The translations under genes were made by a program, and so were the position numbers. Below the pieces are notes generated by a model. That model ran no database searches and was not told the origin of the DNA. It worked only from the letters and a program-made list of their open reading frames with translations. Below, piece by piece: positions 1 through 5,558 of a stretch of 9,177 nucleotides of DNA. Origin of the DNA: Ruminococcus flavefaciens (GTDB lineage: Bacteria > Bacillota > Clostridia > Oscillospirales > Ruminococcaceae); the NCBI GenBank assembly GCA_004554385.1, contig SFMO01000040.1, positions 1-9,177 on the forward strand, in the 5' to 3' direction. Position 1 is the stretch's first letter, and each line of letters starts with the position of its first letter.

Positions 1-55
1 CGATCTCATCAGATAGCTTTAATGCTTCTTCTTTGAATTCTTTACTGTACTTCAT
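1..55 (-). CDS. IS3-family transposase OrfA, N-terminal fragment (18 codons)
   Basis: ATG at 55-53 opens a frame that runs off the left edge and encodes MKYSKEFKEEALKLSDEI. This matches the usual start of the small helix-turn-helix subunit (Tnp_1 / OrfA type) of IS3-family transposases, which binds the terminal repeats and is joined to the catalytic OrfB by programmed frameshifting. A purine-rich stretch (GGAAAGGGAAAA) precedes the ATG as a weak ribosome binding site. The same 18 codons start at 9124 on the plus strand. With so few residues the family call rests on recognition of the N-terminus and the IS-like end. Confidence 0.7.
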   Translation of the reverse strand, partial: MKYSKEFKEEALKLSDEI

Positions 56-140
56 AGTCGTTTTCCCTTTCCGGTTTTATTATTTTTATTCTACCAGATT
101 TTTGGGTGTTTGTCGACTGCTCTTTCAGTATAACACTTCA
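1..140 (-). mobile_element. IS3-family-like insertion sequence, left copy, outer part cut by the window edge
   Basis: The 139 bases at 2-140 are an exact inverted copy of 9039-9177. Read on the minus strand the copy begins at 140 with TGAAGTGTTATACTGAAAGA; a terminal 5'-TG is usual for IS3-family ends. Beyond 140 the two copies have unrelated neighbours, so 140 is the IS tip. A promoter fits inside the end: TCGACA (111-116), 17-nt spacer, TAGAAT (88-93), reading toward the transposase gene and out of the window. Only this end is present, so the far terminal repeat and the target duplication cannot be examined. The insertion interrupts the ABC permease gene that begins at 866. Confidence 0.85.
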
Positions 141-866
141 TCTGACAATGTTTATACCCTTGTTGAACTGCGCTTCAGGAATGTCTGAAAGGTCAGATTC
201 CAGAGCCTTCTTATCATAACCGTTGATATAGAAAACGGAGCTTTGGTTATTTGCAGAGACACTTTCGTCTGCAAGGTATTTCTCATAGTCTGCATTATTG
301 ATTATTATACGCGGATTAGAAAACATTTCAGAGCCGAGAAAGGCGTCCTTTGCCAATCCTTTGTATTTTAACGTCAGTTCGGTGTCGCCCAGTTTAAGCT
401 GAAATTCTTCGTCAGGGGCGATCTCGATGCCGCTTGTTAATGAACCTGTGAAGTACGCATATCCCTCGGGTACTTTCTTTAGTATCTCGTTTTCCTTGTC
501 GAAGTAATTGAGCTTTGCATTGCCAATGTCAAGTATCAATCCCGTATTTGGAAAATCGGCAAGCTTTTTTCCGTTTTTTGTAAGGCTGATGTCGTTGAAA
601 AACAGCTGATCCTCGCGGCGGTAATCCCTGACGTTTGAGATGTTTTTGAGGTGTTCCTCAATATCGTCACTGTTTCCGTTGAGAGTGATAACAAAGTGAT
701 CGCTGAGATCAGCCTTTTCAAAGTAATAATCGAGTCCGCCTATGACGGAAACGATATTGCTCACACTGCTGGCTGCAAACATAGTTGCAAGAATGATGAA
801 CAGCAGAAGTATGACGTTCATGGTCTTTTTACGTTTAAGGTCTTTTTTTAGTATTCTAAGATACAT
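138..866 (-). pseudogene. FtsX-like ABC transporter permease, 3' part removed by IS insertion
   Basis: The start at 866 (MYLRILKKDLKRKKT...) is chosen because a GAGGG motif lies about 8 nt upstream; an ATG nine codons earlier (893) has none. The remaining 242 residues have a short basic cytoplasmic N-terminus, one membrane segment at about residues 17-38 (NVILLLFIILATMFAASSV), then a long hydrophilic region that looks extracytoplasmic. This is the start layout of FtsX/MacB-type permeases, which have about 350 or more residues and further membrane helices near the C-terminus. Those helices are missing. The frame runs into the IS tip, and the stop TGA (140-138) is the first three bases of the IS, so the last host-encoded codon is AGA at 143-141. 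No ATP-binding subunit gene is seen; it may lie beyond the IS. The stub is probably non-functional. The permease family call is likely; its substrate is unknown. Confidence 0.72.
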
Positions 867-1179
867 AACCCATCCCTCGCTTTCTGTGATCATATCATAG
901 CATGGGAATTATTAAATAATCCTTAAATGACATTTTATTGACATGCTGCCGTAGTTTTCGTGGCTGTGACAATGATAACATATTTTATAACGAAATGCAA
1001 TATAAGACAGCTGAATGAATATATTAAGAAATTGTTATTGTGCATAAAACAACTCAAATTTATGCACCTTACAGGGTAAAAAATGAGGATTGATTTTTCC
1101 GTAATTTTGGGTTTGTGAATAAAAAATGTTTTATTAGTTTTTTTATATCAAAATATTGCGATAAATGCCGTAAAAATGC
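867..1179. other. AT-rich divergent intergenic region with a 9-bp inverted repeat
   Basis: About 310 bases separate the divergent permease stub and DUF2520 gene. I see no gene here. The one clear structure is a perfect inverted repeat, GTGCATAAA (1040-1048) and TTTATGCAC (1059-1067), with a 10-nt loop and no T run after it, so it is more like an operator or a hairpin than a terminator. The rest is AT-rich with T and A runs. I could not find a convincing -35/-10 pair for the permease; TATGAT on the minus strand at 899-894 is the best -10 candidate but lacks a -35. Confidence 0.4.
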
Positions 1180-1208
1180 TTGTATTTTTTAAAATGCTAT
1201 GATATAAT
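1180..1208 (+). promoter_or_regulatory. Sigma-A-type promoter of the DUF2520 gene
   Basis: TTGTAT (1180-1185), a 17-nt spacer, and a consensus TATAAT (1203-1208) with an extended -10 TG at 1200-1201. Transcription would start near 1215, giving a leader of about 35 nt. A perfect AGGAGG (1236-1241) sits 8 nt before the ATG at 1250. Confidence 0.75.
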
Positions 1209-1249
1209 GTGTAAAAGTAACCAAATCGGGGTTACAGGAGGATATTAAA

Positions 1250-2095
1250 ATGAAAATTGGATTTATAGGTGCTGGGAAAGTTGGATTTTCCCTCGGAAGG
1301 TACCTTGCTGAGAACGGGATATTTATCACCGGATTTTTCAGCAGGTCTTTGCGGTCGTCTACTGAGGCTGCAAAATTCACAAAAAGCCGCGTATACGAAA
1401 GTATTGCGGATCTGGTCGGAGACAGCGATGTTATTTTTCTGACTGTGCCCGACAGCGCTATCAAAGAGGTGTACGAACAGGTAAAGGCTGTTGGCATTGG
1501 CGGAAAGCAGATATGCCACTGCAGCGGAGCTATGTCCGTTTCGGAAGCGTTTCCTGATATTGCACGATATGGTGCAAGCGGATTCTCCATCCACCCTCTT
1601 TTCCCGATCACAAGCAAGTATGACTCGTTCAAGGAGCTTGGAAAGGCTTTCTTCTGCATTGAAGGCAGTGACGAGTTCATAACGGTTTGGGTCGAGCTGT
1701 TCCGCCGAATGGGCAATGGAACAAAGATAATCTCAAGCGACAGCAAAGCTCAGTATAATGCAGCCTGTGCTATCTCAAGCAATCTCGTCTGCGCACTTGC
1801 CGCAGAGAGCCTTGCCCTTATGGAGAAGTGCGGCTTCTCGCAGGTGGAGGCGCTGAAGGCTTTTCAGCCGCTGATAATGAATAATATCAAGCGCATCCTT
1901 GCCCTGGGACCTGTAGAGGCTCTGTCAGGACCTGTGGAGTGCAACGACATCGGCATGGTGAGAAAACACCTCGAGTGCATGGACAGCGACACTGACAGGA
2001 GTATGTACAAGGCAGTATCCATGAAGCTCGTTGATGTGGCTCAGCAGAAGCACAATGGTGCGGATTTTTCCGAACTCAGAAGAATACTCAGATAA
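1250..2095 (+). CDS. Rossmann-fold NAD(P)-binding protein with DUF2520 domain
   Basis: 281 residues, close to the usual length of the family. The N-terminus is a dinucleotide-binding Rossmann fold: KIGFIGAGKVG with the GxGxxG-type loop at residues 7-12, then VIFLTVPD at about 61-68. The conserved HCSGA (90-94) and GFSIHPLFP (111-119) belong to the linker and active region of the Rossmann-like/DUF2520 group. The alpha-helical second half (about 140-270) is the DUF2520 domain, resembling the C-terminal dimerisation domains of 6-phosphogluconate and ketopantoate reductase relatives. The family is presumed to be a cytosolic NAD(P)-dependent oxidoreductase of unknown substrate; in other genomes it often lies beside pantothenate genes, but none are here. 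The gene is monocistronic, with its own promoter (1180-1208) and terminator (2113-2140). The start is fixed by AGGAGG 8 nt upstream. Confidence 0.88.
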   Translation: MKIGFIGAGKVGFSLGRYLAENGIFITGFFSRSLRSSTEAAKFTKSRVYESIADLVGDSDVIFLTVPDSAIKEVYEQVKAVGIGGKQICHCSGAMSVSEAFPDIARYGASGFSIHPLFPITSKYDSFKELGKAFFCIEGSDEFITVWVELFRRMGNGTKIISSDSKAQYNAACAISSNLVCALAAESLALMEKCGFSQVEALKAFQPLIMNNIKRILALGPVEALSGPVECNDIGMVRKHLECMDSDTDRSMYKAVSMKLVDVAQQKHNGADFSELRRILR

Positions 2096-2112
2096 AATAT
2101 GCTCAGACAGAG

Positions 2113-2140
2113 AAAAGCTCCGCAAACGCGGAGCTTTTTT
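2113..2140. terminator. Bidirectional intrinsic terminator between convergent genes
   Basis: AGCTCCGC (2116-2123), loop AAAC, GCGGAGCT (2128-2135), flanked by AAA on the left and TTTTT to 2140 on the right. The 8-bp GC-rich stem followed by a U run ends the plus-strand DUF2520 gene. The A run before the stem gives a shorter U run on the minus strand for the U32-like gene that stops at 2154. Confidence 0.88.
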
Positions 2141-2153
2141 ATGCTGTTTAACA

Positions 2154-3119
2154 TTATACAGCCTGATCGGGGACTATGATAGCTCCGTTGAGGCTGAGAT
2201 TTCTGAGGAATATAAGCCGAGCCTTGTCTATACATTCGGGCTTAACCATGTAGTAGAGATAATGCTCCATAAGGTTGAACATATCGAATGTACGTCCCTC
2301 TATCTTGAACTGATTGAAGCCCATAGGCACATACTTGTTCCAGATGTCATCGGGAGTGATATGATTGCTGAGGTCCTTAACGTCAAAGAGACTTCTGTGT
2401 TCGCACTTGCATTCGAATATAGCTTTTGCCTCAGGGTGAGAAGCGGCAAACTTTGCTGAATCAAAGGGCACGTTAGGGTATTTCCTTACGTGATTTGCGT
2501 AGGCTATCTGCTCAAGACCAATGGTCTGATAGTGGAGAGAGCGGTTAGCACAGCCCGGGTTACAGCAGGCATTTACCAGTATCTCGCATTTGCTCTTGTC
2601 TGGTATTTTTTCAAGTATATCGAATTTATTGTTTAGGTCATAGTCAAGCACCACAATGTGGTAGTCCTTACAGACCTCGCTGTAAAGAGCCTCGGGCTCG
2701 GTGATACGCTTGCAGGTTGAGCTTGTCAGCTTATAGCTCGGGTAGGTCTTTCTTATGTAATCCTCAAGGACAGGAGACATGACGATACATTCATTCATGC
2801 CATTGTCTGCAACGTGCATAACCATGTTGCAGAACTCGTCACTGAGGTGCTTTTTTTCTATCATTGGATTTGTGAAAGTAAATCGGAGAGGTATACCCTT
2901 TTTATTGAAGTAGCCTGTGACTCCCTTTACGAAGTCCTTCTGGCACATTCCGTGTACAACACGTCCGCCGTTCCAGAGTGAAGGCGGAAATACGCCGTAT
3001 ATAGAAGCTATCTCAACACCCTCGCGGAAGAGCTCAGGGCTGTTTTCGAGCATAGTGAGAAATACAACGTTGAATTTGAACATTCTTGCGAAATCAGGCA
3101 GGTGAAATCTTACCTTCAT
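2154..3119 (-). CDS. Peptidase U32-family-like TIM-barrel protein, probable Fe-S enzyme
   Basis: 321 residues from the ATG at 3119. An upstream in-frame ATG at 3125 directly abuts the AGGAGG and is too close, whereas 3119 has a 6-nt spacing. The sequence alternates strands and helices as in a (beta/alpha)8 barrel. Two features point to the U32 group (YhbU/TrhP/RlhA/UbiU relatives): a cysteine cluster in NACCNPGCANR (C185, C186, C190) with another pair at C237/C239, and a C-terminal GFNQFKIEGR (268-276) that matches the hallmark KIEGR of U32 proteins. Characterised members bind a 4Fe-4S cluster and mostly hydroxylate RNA or ubiquinone precursors rather than cut peptides. The cysteine spacing here is not the classical one, so this is a divergent branch and the substrate is unknown. 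It has its own promoter (3163-3191) and no operon partner. Confidence 0.7.
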   Translation of the reverse strand: MKVRFHLPDFARMFKFNVVFLTMLENSPELFREGVEIASIYGVFPPSLWNGGRVVHGMCQKDFVKGVTGYFNKKGIPLRFTFTNPMIEKKHLSDEFCNMVMHVADNGMNECIVMSPVLEDYIRKTYPSYKLTSSTCKRITEPEALYSEVCKDYHIVVLDYDLNNKFDILEKIPDKSKCEILVNACCNPGCANRSLHYQTIGLEQIAYANHVRKYPNVPFDSAKFAASHPEAKAIFECKCEHRSLFDVKDLSNHITPDDIWNKYVPMGFNQFKIEGRTFDMFNLMEHYLYYMVKPECIDKARLIFLRNLSLNGAIIVPDQAV

Positions 3120-3162
3120 AGACATCCTCCTAAATGCGTCTTTACGCGGAAATTATACTTGT

Positions 3163-3191
3163 ATTATAACACATTAACCGTGAAATTTCAA
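3163..3191 (-). promoter_or_regulatory. Promoter of the U32-like gene
   Basis: On the minus strand TTGAAA (3191-3186), a 17-nt spacer and a consensus TATAAT (3168-3163), followed by AGGAGG (3131-3126 region) and the ATG at 3119. The promoter sits just outside the inferred left end of the mobile element. Confidence 0.75.
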
Positions 3192-3200
3192 CCCTCACTG

Positions 3201-3219
3201 CGAAAATACGATGTTTTCG
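3201..3219. other. Candidate attachment core, int side of the element
   Basis: CGAAAA (3201-3206), 7-nt spacer TACGATG, TTTTCG (3214-3219): inverted half-sites around a 7-bp centre, the form expected for a tyrosine-recombinase core. A second small palindrome, GCTGA-TT-TCAGC (3220-3231), follows. The heptamer ATACGAT (3206-3212) recurs at 9018-9024, just outside the arm-like repeat at the other end. A shared heptamer alone could arise by chance; position and symmetry are what support it. Confidence 0.4.
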
Positions 3220-3231
3220 GCTGATTTCAGC

Positions 3232-3266
3232 GGTCAACATATCGCTTTGGTCAACATTCGGTCAAC
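3232..3266. repeat. Three direct copies of GGTCAAC
   Basis: GGTCAAC occurs at 3232-3238, 3249-3255 and 3260-3266, between the candidate core and the GATAC repeats. The cluster lies in the 3' flank of the integrase gene, where integrase or excisionase binding sites are normally found. I saw no copy at the other end, so if these are protein sites they act on one side only. Confidence 0.5.
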
Positions 3267-3272
3267 TTTTAC

Positions 3273-3319
3273 GATACTTCAAGATACAACAAGATAGGCT
3301 TCACGCATCTTGTAGTATC
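3273..3319. repeat. Cluster of 13-bp GATACnnCAAGAT arm-like sites (int end)
   Basis: GATACTTCAAGAT (3273-3285) and GATACAACAAGAT (3283-3295) are direct, overlapping by three bases. A third copy, GATACTACAAGAT, is on the minus strand at 3319-3307. They share GATAC and CAAGAT with two variable central positions. They sit right behind the integrase stop codon (3325-3323). A fourth, slightly diverged copy (GATACAGCAAGAG, minus strand) is at 8960-8948 at the far end of the element. Copies at both ends of a Tn916-type element are expected for arm-type sites bound by the integrase N-terminal domain, or for excisionase sites. Confidence 0.6.
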
Positions 3320-3322
3320 CAG

Positions 3323-4516
3323 TCACACCGCTTCACGCTTTGGCATTTTCGGCATTGCTTTCGTAACCGCCTCACAGCAGTGCAGATCGTTTTTCTTGAG
3401 TGTGTGTGAGTAAATCCTCAGTGTCACATCAGGGCGTGCATGACCTGCTCGCTTGGCTGCGTCTGCAATGCTGATACCTGCCTGCAACTGCAAGCTCACC
3501 GATGTATGACGGAACATATGCGGATGTATCCTCGGAAGACCGTTCTTCGCTGTAAAACTGTTGAGCCAGCTTCTCGCTGTCGCAGGATTGAGGAATGTGC
3601 CGTATTTCTTCTGAGAAAAGAAAACTGCGTTATCCTCATAATTCCACTTGCTGCCGTACTTCTCAGCCGTTTCTTCATAGTAAGCCTTGTACTCTCTGAG
3701 CATTTCCATGATGCTTGTGTCCATAGTGAGCCAGCGGTCACCTGCATTTGTCTTGCAGCCGTCATGAATATGAGAACCTGTCTTGTCAACGATAAAGTGC
3801 TTGCAGATATGAATACGGTTATTCTCAAAGTCTATGTTCTCCCATGTAAGAGCGCAGATTTCACCGATACGGCATCCAGTCGCAAGCATCACACTGAACA
3901 TGACCTGATACATATAATGCTTCTTGTCAGCGTAAAGAGCGTTGAAAAATGCGTTGATGTCATCTTCCGAGAGAGCCTCAACTTCCTTCTGGTCACGCTT
4001 GGGCGGAGTTGCTGCGCTTGCATAGTTGCGTGGGATCAGGTTTTCCTTGAATGCCATTGCAAGCATTGAATGGATGAACAGGTGATATTGATAGACCGTC
4101 GCCTTTGACACGCCTGTACTGAGCATATCAGAATAAGCCTTGTTGATCGCCGCAGGGGTAAGCTGTTTGAGCTGGATATGTCCGATGTAAGGAGCAACTC
4201 TTTTGCGATAACCTGAGTAACTGTATACTGTTGACGGCGAAAGTCCTGCCTTCTCCTTGATACCGATCGCATAATCGCAGTAGTTATCAAAGGTGATATG
4301 GGAGTCGCTTGCAGTCTGCTCCTCGACCTGTTTCTCAAAGATTATACCTTGCTTCTCAGCGTTCTTCCTGTTCCACGCTTCGGTCTTGTCGTGATCGTAT
4401 TTGACTGACAGTGTTCTGAAAACCTGTCTGCCGGTCTGTGTATCACGGTGATCGAACACCCTGATGCGGTAGGAAGTGATCTTCCCGTCTTTGTTTCTTC
4501 GTTCCTGAATATTCAT
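3323..4516 (-). CDS. int: Tyrosine recombinase / integrase of the Tn916-Tn1549 type
   Basis: 397 residues, the normal length. Order: N-terminal arm-binding domain (about 1-60, with RIRVFDHRDTQTGRQ), SAM-like core-binding domain (about 74-165, SPSTVYSYSGYRKRVAPYIG), and catalytic domain (about 180-385). Catalytic residues are visible: R216 in ATGCRIGEICALTW, K255 in CKTNAGDR, H333 and R336 in HPHMFRHT, H359 in AGHARPDVT and the nucleophile Y369 in LRIYSH. The enzyme should cut and join the element ends for integration and, with Xis, excision. The start at 4516 follows AAGGTGG by about 6 nt and overlaps the stop of a 16-codon leader peptide (ATGA), implying translational coupling. A dedicated promoter lies at 4601-4629. 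The gene looks intact. The gene symbol is generic. Confidence 0.95.
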   Translation of the reverse strand: MNIQERRNKDGKITSYRIRVFDHRDTQTGRQVFRTLSVKYDHDKTEAWNRKNAEKQGIIFEKQVEEQTASDSHITFDNYCDYAIGIKEKAGLSPSTVYSYSGYRKRVAPYIGHIQLKQLTPAAINKAYSDMLSTGVSKATVYQYHLFIHSMLAMAFKENLIPRNYASAATPPKRDQKEVEALSEDDINAFFNALYADKKHYMYQVMFSVMLATGCRIGEICALTWENIDFENNRIHICKHFIVDKTGSHIHDGCKTNAGDRWLTMDTSIMEMLREYKAYYEETAEKYGSKWNYEDNAVFFSQKKYGTFLNPATARSWLNSFTAKNGLPRIHPHMFRHTSVSLQLQAGISIADAAKRAGHARPDVTLRIYSHTLKKNDLHCCEAVTKAMPKMPKREAV

Positions 4517-4563
4517 CTGACCGCCACCTTTCTGATTGTGACGGTGTTCACTGTCTTAAACAT
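4513..4563 (-). CDS. 16-residue leader peptide overlapping the integrase start
   Basis: ATG at 4563, preceded by GGAGG about 5 nt upstream, encodes MFKTVNTVTIRKVAVR and stops with TGA (4515-4513). That stop overlaps the integrase ATG as ATGA. The ribosome binding site here is better than the integrase's own, so ribosomes ending the leader would reinitiate on int. It is the first frame after the int promoter (4601-4629). Its role would be coupling or tuning of integrase translation; the peptide itself may have no function. It could be a chance frame, but the good SD and exact four-base overlap argue against that. Confidence 0.5.
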   Translation of the reverse strand: MFKTVNTVTIRKVAVR

Positions 4564-4600
4564 AAAACCTCCGTTCCGACAGCGAATATATCGTAGTATA

Positions 4601-4629
4601 ATTATACCATGATTCGCTTTTGTTGTCAC
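4601..4629 (-). promoter_or_regulatory. Integrase promoter
   Basis: On the minus strand GTGACA (4629-4624), 17-nt spacer, consensus TATAAT (4606-4601) with an extended -10 TGG just upstream. It lies between the xis and int genes, so int can be expressed independently of the upstream xis transcript. Confidence 0.7.
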
Positions 4630-4670
4630 TACTCTTTTAGTGTTTCTTTTTGTAATTCTACATTTTAATA

Positions 4671-4721
4671 GGTATGCTCTGGCAAAGGCTTTCTTTTTCG
4701 TGCGCATTGCCAAAGCATACC
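4671..4721. repeat. 15-bp inverted repeat just downstream of xis
   Basis: GGTATGCTCTGGCAA (4671-4685) pairs with TTGCCAAAGCATACC (4707-4721), 14 of 15 matching, with a 21-nt loop. It begins 11 nt after the xis stop codon. In the xis direction no U run follows, so it is not a normal intrinsic terminator; on the plus strand ATTTTTCTTT follows. Possible roles are 3'-end protection of the xis message, a site for Xis or Int, or a weak terminator for plus-strand transcription. Confidence 0.6.
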
Positions 4722-4732
4722 ATTTTTCTTTC

Positions 4733-5008
4733 TCAGGCTGCACCGTTCAGATAGTCAAGAAGGGACTTCTTGCTGATCAGAATCTTTCCGCACTTGCCTT
4801 CACCCGTGCGGATGTAATGCACCTTTCCCTGCGTTACCAGCTTGCGGACGGTATGCTCAGACAGTCCCTTTACAGTCTTGGTACACTCCTTAATGGTGAG
4901 CATTTCCATAGGCTGAACTTTCTCCTGCTTCTCGGCAGACTCATCCTCGATAAGCTCAGTCAGCAGGTCGAGGATCTGGTCGATAATTTCCTGTTTGTTT
5001 CTTCTCAT
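4733..5008 (-). CDS. xis: Excisionase-type helix-turn-helix protein
   Basis: 91 residues. An acidic coiled N-terminal stretch (about 1-33, IIDQILDLLTELIEDESAEK) precedes a winged helix-turn-helix of the MerR/excisionase type: MLTIKECTKTVKGLSEHTVRKL (36-57), then a wing with VHYIRTGEGKCGKILISKKSLLDYL (63-87). Such small proteins bend DNA at the element ends and direct the integrase toward excision, and are commonly encoded next to Tn916-type integrases. The start at 5008 has AAGGAG about 9 nt upstream. The 36-residue acidic extension before the HTH makes it longer than a minimal excisionase and could mediate dimerisation. It could instead be a transcriptional regulator, but its place beside int favours Xis. 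The gene symbol is generic. Confidence 0.8.
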   Translation of the reverse strand: MRRNKQEIIDQILDLLTELIEDESAEKQEKVQPMEMLTIKECTKTVKGLSEHTVRKLVTQGKVHYIRTGEGKCGKILISKKSLLDYLNGAA

Positions 5009-5012
5009 AGCT

Positions 5013-5150
5013 TTATTCTCCTTTAGCTTGTCTTTCTCTACGCTTATAGAGCGAGGGGATCGCTTTCTCTATCTGCCCCTCTATTGTGTTTGTTGTCTTA
5101 TTGTTGAAGCCGTGCGGAACGGCATTGCCGCCGTCCCATATCACAGCCAT
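5013..5150 (-). CDS. Possible 45-residue small protein upstream of xis
   Basis: ATG at 5150 to TAA at 5015-5013 encodes a 45-residue basic peptide beginning MAVIWDGGNAVPHGFNNKTT and ending RRERQAKGE. It exactly fills the gap between the coiled-coil gene (stop at 5166) and xis, and its last codons contain the AAAGGAG that serves as the xis ribosome binding site; such packing is typical of real operon genes. Against it, I see no good ribosome binding site before its ATG, so it would rely on coupling from the upstream gene. I recognise no family. Confidence 0.4.
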   Translation of the reverse strand: MAVIWDGGNAVPHGFNNKTTNTIEGQIEKAIPSLYKRRERQAKGE

Positions 5151-5165
5151 GTTTTTGTATCGGAA

Positions 5166-5483
5166 TTATGTTTCCGAATAGTGGTTAGACTTCTTGTCAA
5201 AGAACGAAGTCTGATCGTCCATCTCATCACTGTCCTGAGCTGTATCTGTATCGCTCTCGGCAGTACCATGAGCCGTAAGCTCAAGTAGCTTCTCAGGGTG
5301 CTGAGTGATAAGTTCAAAGAACGCCTTCTGGTCCAGCCCGAACGTATCACGCACCCTTGCGAGCTGCATCTCATTGAGCTTTGCATTGATCTTGTCGATC
5401 TCAGCGCCGTCCTCACGCATACGCTTCTCCAAAGCATCACGCCTGGCGAGAAGTATCTTTGTCTGTTCTTCATAGCTAAGCAT
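5166..5483 (-). CDS. Small coiled-coil protein of the element, function unknown
   Basis: 105 residues from the ATG at 5483, chosen because AAGGAG lies 9 nt upstream; the in-frame ATG at 5492 abuts that motif and is too close, and one at 5546 lacks any. Residues about 5-45 (YEEQTKILLARRDALEKRMR...KINAKLNEMQ) are predicted to form a coiled coil. About 46-70 (RVRDTFGLDQKAFFELITQHP) looks like a short helical domain. The tail is acidic and likely disordered (DTDTAQDSDEMDD). Small coiled-coil proteins of this type are frequent between the int/xis and mob modules of clostridial mobile elements, but I cannot name the family. It is the first gene after the promoter at about 5553, ahead of xis on the same strand, so it is probably co-transcribed with it. 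Confidence 0.65.
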   Translation of the reverse strand: MLSYEEQTKILLARRDALEKRMREDGAEIDKINAKLNEMQLARVRDTFGLDQKAFFELITQHPEKLLELTAHGTAESDTDTAQDSDEMDDQTSFFDKKSNHYSET

Positions 5484-5529
5484 AGATCTCATCTCCTTCC
5501 GTTTTGTTCTCTTCCTGTTTTGTATCTGC

Positions 5530-5558
5530 TGAGGACTTATCCTCATACATCAATTATA
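5530..5558 (-). promoter_or_regulatory. -10 box of the xis operon and a 5' leader hairpin
   Basis: On the minus strand a consensus TATAAT lies at 5558-5553. The hexamer 17 nt further upstream (TGGTAA) is a poor -35, so activation or a weak promoter is possible. A hairpin, TGAGGA-CTTA-TCCTCA (5530-5545), would sit at the extreme 5' end of the transcript, about 40 nt before the SD of the coiled-coil gene. An ATTGCGC-type half-site (5567-5561) touches the -10 box. Confidence 0.45.

Noticed and set aside
3232..3319. A short-repeat array that might be a CRISPR
   Set aside because: Repeats are 7 and 13 bp with irregular spacing and mixed orientation, there are no spacers of constant length and no cas genes; recombinase sites fit better.
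3440..4069. A 209-codon plus-strand frame opposite the integrase gene
   Set aside because: It is a shadow of the integrase: no ribosome binding site and a cysteine-rich, unstructured product.
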